10,498 nucleotides of DNA from AWTP1-13 sp036280295 (lineage in GTDB: Bacteria > Pseudomonadota > Alphaproteobacteria > Rhizobiales > Hyphomicrobiaceae): positions 1-10,498 of the forward strand of contig DASURA010000201.1 in NCBI GenBank assembly GCA_036280295.1, written 5' to 3'. Position 1 is the stretch's first letter; the number at the start of each line of letters is the position of its first letter. Shown one piece after another: positions 1 to 5,882 of the stretch. The translations under genes and the position numbers were made by a program. The notes beneath the pieces are model-generated. The model was given only the letters and a program-made list of their open reading frames with translations, was not told where the DNA came from and did no database searches.

Positions 1-1887
1 CGGGTCCGCGTCTATGCCGCTGGCAAGAGTGCGGTGAAACGGCGAGCCGGCGACGAACGGCGCGGTGCCGATGGCCTGGCGGAAGGCATTGATGGGGCGT
101 CGGGCGTCTGACAGCGGCGAGGGCAGGAGCGTGGTGTCAGACGCGGAGGGCCTCGCACCATTGTGTCTGACACCGTCGCGCAGCAACCGCACAGCATAAC
201 GGCCGGCCAGGTAGTCGGCGAGGATGTGGTGGGTGAAGTCCACCGTCCCGGCGTGTCGGCCGGCGCCGAAGAAGGCGAACTGCACGAGCACGGTGAGCAG
301 GCGCTCGACGTCGGGATCGGCGAGGTTGGCAGAGGCGTAGAGGCGGCCGTAGAGGTTGCGCAGCTCGTCTACGCCGAGGCCGTCGGCGGCAGTGGCGGGA
401 TTGCGCCGCTGCTGGTGCGCCACCGCCTCGATCAGCTCGAACAGCTGCAGGCGGCCGTCGCCGTCGAGCACCTCGGCGAGAATGGCACGCGTGTGGGTGG
501 TGTCGGCGCCCTCGGCAAGCAGCCCCGTCGCCGCGTCGGCGACCTCCTCGGACAGCGCATCGACGTCGATGAAATCCCGCCATCGGAAGATATCCTTGCC
601 GTGCTCGCGGTCCACCATGCGGTTGACGATCCACTGCAGCAGCTCCAGCTCGTCCTTGGGCATGCTGCCCTCGGCCTTGTAGGCGTCGAGCATCACCGTG
701 CAGTAGAAGGGTAGCCGGGCGAGCTCGGCAAGCATGGGGGCGGCTTGCAGGGCAGCGACGAACCCGGCGACGGCTGGTGAGTTGCGGGCGCCCTCGCGGC
801 CTCCCTCCAGCTCCAGCCAGGCAATCTCGGCCCAGGCCTTGGTGTCCCAGTGGGCCAGCTCGAAGATCTCCACGCTACCGCCGCACCGCTGCTGGCGCTC
901 GATGAAGGCGCGCATCGCGGCACTTGAGGTGAGGAGGGAATCGCGCGTGCAGACCAGGATCTGCGCCTGCGAGCCGGGATCGGTCAGCTCAGCCTCGAGA
1001 AACGCGAAGAAGTCATTGTCGCCGGCGTAGAACTCGTCGAGGCCGTCGAACATCCAGAGCGAAAAGCCGTTCTTGAGCAGCCAGCGCAGCTGCTCGGGCT
1101 CCACGGCGCGGGCCATGTCGGCATCGGCGGCGGCATCGAGCACGTCGTCGACGTAGCCGATGGCCTCGCCGCGGATATGCTCGGGAAGGAAGGCGATCGG
1201 TCGCCGCCCGGCGCCGTGCTGGGCCTTGGCGGCGCGGAACTCGTTGAAGCAGGATGCGAGGAGGGCGTTGAAGGCGATGCTCTTGCCGCTGCCGGCGCTG
1301 CCGTCGATGATCCGCAGCCGGGCGCCTTGGCCGGGGTCGCGCAGCGCCGTCTCCAGATGCTCCACGAGATCGGCGGCGCCGGCAATGCAATCGTCGGGGC
1401 CGAGGCCGCGGCGGATGCGGAACGGCTGGGTGACGCGTCGCACCCGCTCGGCCCGGTCGAGCACCCTGGCCAGCACCGAGCGCACCCTGGAGCCGCCGGA
1501 GGTATCCACTTTGTAGTCGGTGTCGAACATCTGGATGGGCACGCGAATCCCGCCGCCCTGCAGGAGGGCCGGCGCGCTCCGGGCGAAGGATGCTGACAAG
1601 CCGGCGAGGCTCGCAACGAGGTAGTAGCCGATGGCGCCGGGCGCCGCGGCCATCTCCCGTGCGAACGCGGCCAGCAGCGCGCTCTCGCGCGCCTCGCGGG
1701 CGGCACGGTCGGCAGCGCTCAGCTCGCGCGATGGCGCCAGCGCGGTGCCGTCCGACCACAGCAGCACCCGCGTCGGCCGGTCGTTGCGCGCCTCCGGATG
1801 GGTGAGATCAAGGAAGCCGGGCGCCTCGCGGCCAACCTGAAAGCCGCCGGCCTCGAAATAGCCGCGCGCAAGGGATTGCAGATCCAT
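1..1887 (-). CDS. NACHT/STAND-like P-loop NTPase, C-terminus cut by the window edge
   Basis: The frame is open from ATG at 1887 to the left edge: 629 codons, no stop, so the C-terminus is missing. A purine-rich GGGGGC stretch lies just upstream of the ATG. Visible features: Walker A GSAGSGKS at residues 196-203; hydrophobic Walker B ending in DGLDE at 281-285, the acidic form typical of NACHT NTPases; a sensor-like strand ILVCTRDS at 310-317; and FTHHILADYLAGRYA near 551-565, resembling the helical segment after many bacterial NACHT modules. Residues 1-190 match nothing I can name. A GFLDL...RVLLWSD stretch (24-46) faintly recalls a restriction-endonuclease-like fold, but I see no ExK motif. 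Established knowledge: bacterial NACHT/STAND ATPases are often nucleotide-switch sensors, several of them anti-phage. That role is only inferred here, and no other defence gene is visible. A palindrome is embedded in frame around residues 572-594. The gene is divergent from apt, with about 154 bp between starts. Confidence 0.8.
   Translation of the reverse strand, partial: MDLQSLARGYFEAGGFQVGREAPGFLDLTHPEARNDRPTRVLLWSDGTALAPSRELSAADRAAREARESALLAAFAREMAAAPGAIGYYLVASLAGLSASFARSAPALLQGGGIRVPIQMFDTDYKVDTSGGSRVRSVLARVLDRAERVRRVTQPFRIRRGLGPDDCIAGAADLVEHLETALRDPGQGARLRIIDGSAGSGKSIAFNALLASCFNEFRAAKAQHGAGRRPIAFLPEHIRGEAIGYVDDVLDAAADADMARAVEPEQLRWLLKNGFSLWMFDGLDEFYAGDNDFFAFLEAELTDPGSQAQILVCTRDSLLTSSAAMRAFIERQQRCGGSVEIFELAHWDTKAWAEIAWLELEGGREGARNSPAVAGFVAALQAAPMLAELARLPFYCTVMLDAYKAEGSMPKDELELLQWIVNRMVDREHGKDIFRWRDFIDVDALSEEVADAATGLLAEGADTTHTRAILAEVLDGDGRLQLFELIEAVAHQQRRNPATAADGLGVDELRNLYGRLYASANLADPDVERLLTVLVQFAFFGAGRHAGTVDFTHHILADYLAGRYAVRLLRDGVRHNGARPSASDTTLLPSPLSDARRPINAFRQAIGTAPFVAGSPFHRTLASGIDADP
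106..174. repeat. Palindromic element embedded in frame in the NACHT-like gene
   Basis: GGTGTCAGAC (133-142) and GTCTGACACC (165-174) are perfect 10-bp inverted arms around a 22-nt interior. A third related unit, GTCTGACA, lies at 106-113. The block sits in the coding region, encodes roughly residues 572-594 of the NTPase and keeps the frame open. The encoded stretch is rich in Arg, Ser, Pro and Gly and looks like a linker. It resembles REP-like or Rickettsia-palindromic-element-like insertions into genes; whether it truly inserted is inference. Confidence 0.6.
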
Positions 1888-2041
1888 GGTGCCCCCAAAC
1901 CAAATCGACTGAATTAACCCCCCGGTCCGAAGCTACCACAGCGTGGGCGCCAGACCAGAGGATAGCGCAGCAACAGTCCTGGCCGGGCGCAAGCGGCTGG
2001 CGTAGGCTGGGTCGAGCTGCATCAGCCGGAGGCCTTTGCCT
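1888..2041. promoter_or_regulatory. Divergent intergenic region between the NACHT-like gene and apt
   Basis: This 154-bp gap separates two divergent starts and must hold promoters for both genes. An AT-richer stretch, AATCGACTGAATTAA around 1902-1916, is the likeliest place for the minus-strand -10 element. No convincing -35/-10 pair can be picked by eye on either strand. The apt ribosome-binding site GGAGG is at 2028-2032. Confidence 0.4.
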
Positions 2042-2572
2042 GTGCCAGACCTGAAGAGCCTGATCCGGACCATCCCCGACTATCCCAAGCCCGGCATCAT
2101 GTTCCGCGACGTGACAACGCTCTTTGGCGATGCGGCCGGGTTCAGGGAGACGATCGAGCGAATGGCGGCCCCCTATGCCCAGGCGGGGGTAGAGGCGGTG
2201 GCGGGGATCGAGGCGCGCGGGTTCATCCTGGGCGGGGCGATTGCCGACAAGCTCGGCTGCGGCTTCGTGCCGTTCCGCAAGAAGGGCAAGCTGCCGTGGA
2301 AGACCATCGGCCAGGAGTACACGCTGGAGTACGGCGTCGACATTATCGAGATGCACCAGGATGCGATTCAGCCGGGCGAGCGCATCCTGATCGTGGACGA
2401 CCTGATCGCCACCGGCGGTACGGCGGAGGCGGCGGTGAAGCTGGTGCAGCGCTCGGCCGGCACGGTGGTGGGGGCCACCTTCGTTGTGGACCTGCCGGAG
2501 CTGGGCGGCATGAGCAGGCTGGCGGCCCTGGGCGTGACGGGGCACGTACTGGTGGCGTTCGAAGGGCATTAA
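2042..2572 (+). CDS. apt: Adenine phosphoribosyltransferase
   Basis: Apt makes AMP and pyrophosphate from adenine and PRPP in cytosolic purine salvage. The product is 176 residues, the usual length for the short Apt family. It begins PDLKSLIRTIPDYPKPGI, the standard Apt N-terminus, and carries GIEARGF at about 56-62 and the PRPP-binding loop ILIVDDLIATGGT at about 116-128. I chose the GTG at 2042 because GGAGG (2028-2032) lies 9 nt upstream. A TTG at 2036 is in frame but only 3 nt from that site and would add two residues. The downstream mtnA handles the other product of methylthioadenosine cleavage, so Apt here probably recovers adenine from polyamine or SAM by-products. A palindromic repeat begins 5 bp after the stop codon. 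Confidence 0.96.
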   Translation: MPDLKSLIRTIPDYPKPGIMFRDVTTLFGDAAGFRETIERMAAPYAQAGVEAVAGIEARGFILGGAIADKLGCGFVPFRKKGKLPWKTIGQEYTLEYGVDIIEMHQDAIQPGERILIVDDLIATGGTAEAAVKLVQRSAGTVVGATFVVDLPELGGMSRLAALGVTGHVLVAFEGH

Positions 2573-2576
2573 CCCA

Positions 2577-2650
2577 TAGGGTGCAATAAGGCGCAGCATT
2601 GCACCGTTTGGACCGTTCACGGTGCAATGCGCTTCGCTTATTGCACCCTA
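2577..2650. repeat. Dispersed palindromic repeat, copy A (downstream of apt)
   Basis: Outer arms TAGGGTGCAATAA (2577-2589) and TTATTGCACCCTA (2638-2650) are perfect 13-bp inverted repeats. Inner arms GCATTGCACCGT (2596-2607) and ACGGTGCAATGC (2619-2630) are perfect over 12 bp. Each half can also fold alone through GGTGCAAT/ATTGCACC, so the unit is two head-to-head hairpins, like a REP/BIME element. Related copies are at 4164 and 5767. It could attenuate transcription after apt, but there is no T-tract. Confidence 0.85.
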
Positions 2651-2667
2651 CGGAAAGCGGGCACGCC

Positions 2668-2895
2668 ATGCCGCTGACGGCCGAGCAGCAGATCGAGGCG
2701 ATGCGCCGGGTGGCGGCGTGGCGGGCGGAGCCTGGCCAGCCGGTGGCGTGCCCGGCCTGCGGCGCGGTGGGCCTCAATATCATCGACCGCTCGGCCCGTC
2801 CTCACGCGGAATGGTACGCTCTGGCCTGCGCCGCCTGCGGCTTGGATGAGACGCTGCACATCCCGCTGGGGGCGGCTGTGCTGAGGTTGGACTGA
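2668..2895 (+). CDS. Small zinc-ribbon protein, unknown function
   Basis: This is a 75-residue acidic-to-neutral protein with two CxxC knuckles: CPACG (C28, C31) and CAACG (C54, C57). Spacing and surrounding Gly residues fit a single zinc-ribbon domain. An N-terminal helix (about residues 5-20, TAEQQIEAMRRVAAW) precedes it. The ATG at 2668 lies just beyond repeat copy A. A weak GGAAAG site about 11 nt upstream supports this start; starting earlier would translate the repeat. It lies in the same direction between apt and mtnA, and may be co-transcribed with them. I do not recognise the family and see no catalytic motif. Zinc binding is inferred from the four Cys. The GC-biased third positions match the neighbouring genes, which supports it being real. 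Confidence 0.75.
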   Translation: MPLTAEQQIEAMRRVAAWRAEPGQPVACPACGAVGLNIIDRSARPHAEWYALACAACGLDETLHIPLGAAVLRLD

Positions 2896-2910
2896 GGCGC
2901 CGGCAGGATC

Positions 2911-2952
2911 CCCTCTCCCCGCTTGCGGGGAGAGGGTTAGGATGAGGGGCAG
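2911..2952 (+). repeat. CCCTCTCCCC-type hairpin repeat, first copy
   Basis: CCCTCTCCCCGC (2911-2922) and GCGGGGAGAGGG (2925-2936) form a near-continuous 11-12 bp stem, followed by a tail ending in TGAGGGGCAG (2943-2952). This hairpin family is widespread between genes in Hyphomicrobiales-type genomes. It sits 15 bp after the zinc-ribbon stop and could act as a weak terminator-like structure. Confidence 0.8.
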
Positions 2953-2980
2953 GGTCAAGTGGCTAGCTCTCAATTTGCAG

Positions 2981-3051
2981 CTGCCCCTCACCCCGCCCTC
3001 TCCCCGCGCTGTTGGAATATGAGGCGATGTCGGCGTTGCGCGGGGAGAGGG
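2981..3051 (-). repeat. CCCTCTCCCC-type hairpin repeat, second copy, inverted
   Basis: CTGCCCCTCA (2981-2990) is the exact inverse of the first copy's tail. Arms CCCTCTCCCCGCG (2996-3008) and CGCGGGGAGAGGG (3039-3051) are a perfect 13-bp stem around a 30-nt loop. The loop is far longer than the 2-4 nt loop of the first copy, so sequence was gained in one copy or lost in the other. It ends 25 bp before the mtnA start codon. Confidence 0.75.
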
Positions 3052-3076
3052 AGATCACGCGCGGAAAGGATGTACC

Positions 3077-4177
3077 ATGAACATCGCCGGCAAGGCATAT
3101 CGCACCATCTGGCTCGCCGAGGACGGCTGGGCGGTGGAGATCATCGATCAGACGCGGCTGCCGCATGCCCTGGAGATCGTCTCGCTGGCGACGGTCGAGG
3201 ACGCGGCGCGGGCGATTGCGACCATGCAGGTGCGCGGGGCGCCGCTGATCGGCGCCACGGCTGCCTACGGCGTTTGCCTTGCCCTGCGTGCGGATGCCTC
3301 GGACGACGGCCTGGACCGCGCCATCGCCTTGCTGGCCGGGCAGCGGCCGACGGCCATCAACCTGCGCTGGGCGCTGGACGAGATGCGGCGCACCGTGCGC
3401 AACCTGCCGCGCGAGCAGCGGGTGGCGGCGGCCTATGCGCGGGCGGCGGAGATATGCGACGAGGATGTGGCGAGCTGCCGGCAGATCGGCGAGCACGGCC
3501 TGCAGGCGATCCTGGCCGCGGCGGAGCGGAAGCCGCCGGGAGAGCCCGTCAACGTGCTCACCCATTGCAACGCCGGCTGGCTCGCCTGCGTGGATATCGG
3601 CACGGCGACAGCGCCGATCTATGCCGCGCACGACCGCGGCATCCCCGTGCATGTGTGGGTGGACGAGACGCGGCCGCGCAACCAGGGGGCCGCGCTCACC
3701 GCCTTCGAGCTGGGCGCCCACGGCGTGCCGCATACCGTCGTCGTCGACAACGCCGGCGGGCATCTGATGCAGCGCGGGCTGGTGGACCTGTGCATCGTCG
3801 GGACCGACCGGGTGACGGCGGGCGGTGACGTAGCCAACAAGATTGGTACCTACCTGAAGGCGCTGGCCGCCAAGGACAACGGCGTGCCGTTCTACGTGGC
3901 GCTGCCGCATTCCACCATCGACTGGGCGCTTCAGAGCGGCGCCGACATCCCGATCGAGGCGCGCGACGCCGACGAGGTGCTGGCGATGACCGGACGCGCC
4001 GAGGACGGCCGCATCGTGCGCATCGAGATTGCCGCCCCCGGCAGCCCCGCCCGCAATGACGCCTTCGACGTGACGCCGGGACGGCTGATCAGCGGACTGA
4101 TTACCGAGCGGGGGATCTGCGAGGCGTCGCGCGAGGGGTTGGCGGGAATGTATCCGGAATATCGTAGGGTGCAATAA
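3077..4177 (+). CDS. mtnA: S-methyl-5-thioribose-1-phosphate isomerase
   Basis: MtnA converts methylthioribose-1-phosphate to methylthioribulose-1-phosphate in the cytosolic methionine salvage pathway. The product is 366 residues, normal for the family, which belongs to the eIF2B-alpha/beta/delta-like fold. Visible motifs are RGAPLIG (53-59), LTHCNAGW with the catalytic Cys164, VDETRPRNQG (195-204), and VGTDRVTAGGDVANKIGT (241-258) with the catalytic Asp244. The start ATG has AAGGA at 3066-3070, 6 nt upstream. The last codons (RVQ, stop) lie inside palindromic repeat copy B, so the C-terminal end was set by that element. It is likely grouped with apt upstream, but 181 bp holding two hairpins separate it from the zinc-ribbon gene, so it may have its own promoter. 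The next gene, cobB, is convergent. Confidence 0.96.
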   Translation: MNIAGKAYRTIWLAEDGWAVEIIDQTRLPHALEIVSLATVEDAARAIATMQVRGAPLIGATAAYGVCLALRADASDDGLDRAIALLAGQRPTAINLRWALDEMRRTVRNLPREQRVAAAYARAAEICDEDVASCRQIGEHGLQAILAAAERKPPGEPVNVLTHCNAGWLACVDIGTATAPIYAAHDRGIPVHVWVDETRPRNQGAALTAFELGAHGVPHTVVVDNAGGHLMQRGLVDLCIVGTDRVTAGGDVANKIGTYLKALAAKDNGVPFYVALPHSTIDWALQSGADIPIEARDADEVLAMTGRAEDGRIVRIEIAAPGSPARNDAFDVTPGRLISGLITERGICEASREGLAGMYPEYRRVQ

Positions 4178-4241
4178 GCGCAGCGCATTGCACCGTGTCG
4201 TGCCAATCGGTGCAACGCGGCTGCGCCTTGTTGAATCCTAC
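4164..4241. repeat. Dispersed palindromic repeat, copy B (overlaps the mtnA stop)
   Basis: The left arm begins GTAGGGTGCAATAAGCGC at 4164 and matches copies A and C closely. The right arm, ending TTGAATCCTAC at 4241, is a diverged inverse of it, with mismatches. The mtnA stop TAA (4175-4177) is part of the left arm. The cobB stop follows at 4244-4246 on the other strand, so the element fills the whole convergent junction and could serve as a bidirectional transcription block. Confidence 0.75.
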
Positions 4242-4243
4242 CC

Positions 4244-4978
4244 CTACGCCGCCCCCTTCACTATCCGCTCCACGAACTCCGGCACGATCCGGGTCGCTGG
4301 CCCACGATGTACCTCGTGGAACATCGAGGCACCCGCCGACGGCTCCAGGTTCAGCTCGACGGTATGGGCGTGAGAACGGCGCGCTTCGGCGACGAAGCCG
4401 CTGGCGGGGTAGACATTGCCGCTGGTGCCGATGGAGAGGAACAGGTCGGCGCGTGCCAGCTCCTCGTAGATGTGGTCCATCCGGTAGGGCATCTCGCCGA
4501 ACCACACCACGTCGGGCCTGAGGCCGCCGGCCTTGCCGCACGACGGGCACGCACGATCGAGGGCCAGGTCTTCCGCGCCCCAGGGATGGCGCGTCTGGCA
4601 GGGGTTGCACAGCATCTGGTCGATCTGCCCGTGCATGTGGACGGGGTGCCGCGAGCCGGCGGCCTCGTGCAGCAGGTCGATGTTCTGCGTCACCAGCGTG
4701 ACGACGCCGCCGTCGGCACCGAGCGCCGCCTCCAGCCGCGCCAGCGCCAGATGGGCGGCGTTGGGCCTGGCGCCGGCGTTGTCGCGCCGCCGCTTGTTGT
4801 AGAAGTCGAGCACCAGTTGCGGGTTGCGGGCGAAGCCCTCAGGCGTCGCCACGTCCATCAGGTCCACCTTGGCCCAGATGCCGTCCTTGTCGCGGAAGGT
4901 GGCGATGCCGGATTCGGCCGAGATGCCGGCGCCGGTGAGGACGACGATGCGCTTGAAGCGGGACATGACGCGAGACAT
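4244..4978 (-). CDS. cobB: NAD-dependent protein deacylase, sirtuin family (CobB-like)
   Basis: A sirtuin removes acyl groups from protein lysines using NAD+, giving nicotinamide and O-acyl-ADP-ribose. The product has 244 residues, the normal bacterial size. Motifs in order: GAGISAESGI (16-25), YNKRR (60-64), TQNIDLLHE (97-105), HMHG with catalytic His116, a zinc site of C124, C127, C144 and C147, and VVWFGEMPY (157-165). The Y60-x-x-R63 pair matches the class III signature linked in E. coli CobB and SIRT5 to removal of succinyl and malonyl groups; that specificity is inferred here. The ATG at 4978 has no clear ribosome-binding site. An ATG four codons later is also possible, and GAGIS is near the N-terminus either way. 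It lies 67 bp after the flavoprotein gene on the same strand, so they may be co-transcribed. Confidence 0.93.
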   Translation of the reverse strand: MSRVMSRFKRIVVLTGAGISAESGIATFRDKDGIWAKVDLMDVATPEGFARNPQLVLDFYNKRRRDNAGARPNAAHLALARLEAALGADGGVVTLVTQNIDLLHEAAGSRHPVHMHGQIDQMLCNPCQTRHPWGAEDLALDRACPSCGKAGGLRPDVVWFGEMPYRMDHIYEELARADLFLSIGTSGNVYPASGFVAEARRSHAHTVELNLEPSAGASMFHEVHRGPATRIVPEFVERIVKGAA

Positions 4979-5045
4979 GCACGAAGGTTCCGGGTTTCGA
5001 ATCCAGGCTTCAGGTCAGGCGCTCCTGAAACCTGACACCTCTAAC

Positions 5046-5666
5046 CTAGACCCTGGCCTTCAGCGCCGCCACCTGCGCCTCCAGGTCCTCGATGCGGCTC
5101 TGAAGCTCGATTATGGTGCGGCCGACGTCCTCGGCGTGGAACATCTGCGGGATGTGCTGCGGGCAGTTGGTGTCCCAGGCCTCGACCTCGAACAGGATGA
5201 TCTGCTCGGGGCGGGCCTGATAGCCCTCCGGCCAGAGACGGGCAAGCAGCGCCGGATCGTCGCCGACGATGCGCGCCCGGCCCCACAGCTTCACGCGCCG
5301 GCGCCGGGCGTAGTCCATGACGAAGATGTAGGCACGCGCGTTCTCGGCGAGGTTGCCGGTGGTGATGTATTGCCGATTGCCCCTGTAATCGGCGAAGCCC
5401 AGCGTGCGATCGTCGAGGACGCGCAGGAATCCCGGCGGGCCGCCGCGGTGCTGCACATACGGCTGGCCGTCGGCGCTGGCGGTGGCGAGATAGAACGAGC
5501 GCGCCTCGGCCAGGAAGCCGGCCAGGTCGGGGGTGATGGCGGTGCGGAAGCCGCCCTTCTCCTCCAGTCTGGCATAGTGCGTGCGCGATCCCCGCTCGGC
5601 CTGGGCGGCTTTGACAGCGGGCGTGAACGCCACGTCGCTGGTGGGGTTGGGCGTGCTGTCTGCCAT
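5046..5666 (-). CDS. Pyridoxamine 5'-phosphate oxidase-family flavoprotein
   Basis: The product has 206 residues and a split-barrel flavin-binding fold. The core runs from about residue 57 (FYLATASADGQPYVQHRGG) through LDDRTLGFADYRGNRQY (84-100) to MDYARRRRVKLWGRARI (117-133). The pattern matches the general PPOX-class family rather than true PdxH; substrate and cofactor (FMN, FAD or F420) cannot be read. The C-terminal 25 residues (from about 182) form a heptad-like helix, IIELQSRIEDLEAQVAAL, probably a coiled coil. I chose the ATG at 5666 because GGAG lies 8 nt upstream. The frame stays open much further upstream but that stretch runs antisense through a repeat and the methyltransferase gene. 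It is followed by cobB on the same strand. A weak promoter candidate lies at 5693-5721. Confidence 0.88.
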   Translation of the reverse strand: MADSTPNPTSDVAFTPAVKAAQAERGSRTHYARLEEKGGFRTAITPDLAGFLAEARSFYLATASADGQPYVQHRGGPPGFLRVLDDRTLGFADYRGNRQYITTGNLAENARAYIFVMDYARRRRVKLWGRARIVGDDPALLARLWPEGYQARPEQIILFEVEAWDTNCPQHIPQMFHAEDVGRTIIELQSRIEDLEAQVAALKARV

Positions 5667-5692
5667 CTGCTGGGCTCCGGGCTGTGCCACCT

Positions 5693-5721
5693 TATTTACG
5701 GCTGCACGTAACAGCTGACAG
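5693..5721 (-). promoter_or_regulatory. Candidate promoter for the PPOX-family gene
   Basis: On the minus strand CTGTCA (5721-5716), a 17-bp spacer and TAAATA (5698-5693) give a weak sigma-70-like pair. It would place a start point roughly 20 nt before the ATG at 5666. It is the only AT-rich spot in this gap, but the match to consensus is partial. Confidence 0.25.
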
Positions 5722-5766
5722 CATGAAAAGTGCTCGCGCGGCCGTTGAGGAAATCTGGCTCCGGCC

Positions 5767-5862
5767 GTAGGGTGCAAGAAGCGCAGCGCATTGCACCGAT
5801 CTCCCGGACGCAAGCGCAACAGCGGGTCTCGGCGCAATGCGGCGATCGCCTTATTGCGCCCC
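5767..5862. repeat. Dispersed palindromic repeat, copy C (upstream of the methyltransferase)
   Basis: The left arm GTAGGGTGCAAGAAGCGCAG begins at 5767 and continues CGCATTGCACCG, nearly identical to copy B. The right arm, GGCGCAATGC (5831-5840) followed by CCTTATTGCGCCCC (5849-5862), is a diverged inverse. The central spacer of about 32 bp is longer than in copy A. It ends about 20 bp before the methyltransferase ATG and lies in a divergent promoter gap. Confidence 0.75.
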
Positions 5863-5882
5863 AAGGTTTGGCGAGGCACACG

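Noticed and set aside
984..1759. Long open frames on the minus strand (984-1706 and 1013-1759)
   Set aside because: They are out of frame with the NTPase whose Walker motifs lie in the third minus frame; their translations are Arg/Ala/Pro-rich shadow sequence.
2036..2041. TTG start for apt
   Set aside because: Only 3 nt from GGAGG; the GTG at 2042 has better spacing and gives the typical Apt N-terminus.
1808..2620. 270-codon minus-strand open frame opposite apt
   Set aside because: Antisense to a clearly recognised apt; His/Arg-rich composition with no domain.
2959..3828. 289-codon plus-strand frame overlapping mtnA
   Set aside because: Starts in a repeat and runs out of frame through mtnA; Arg/Gly/Ala-rich shadow.
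2963..4174. 403-codon minus-strand open frame opposite mtnA
   Set aside because: Antisense shadow of mtnA, produced by high GC; no motif.
4824..5711. 295-codon plus-strand frame opposite cobB and the flavoprotein gene
   Set aside because: Antisense to two recognised genes; no protein-like motifs.
5730..5882. Earlier start for the methyltransferase
   Set aside because: It would translate repeat copy C; ATG 5883 has GAGG 6 nt upstream.
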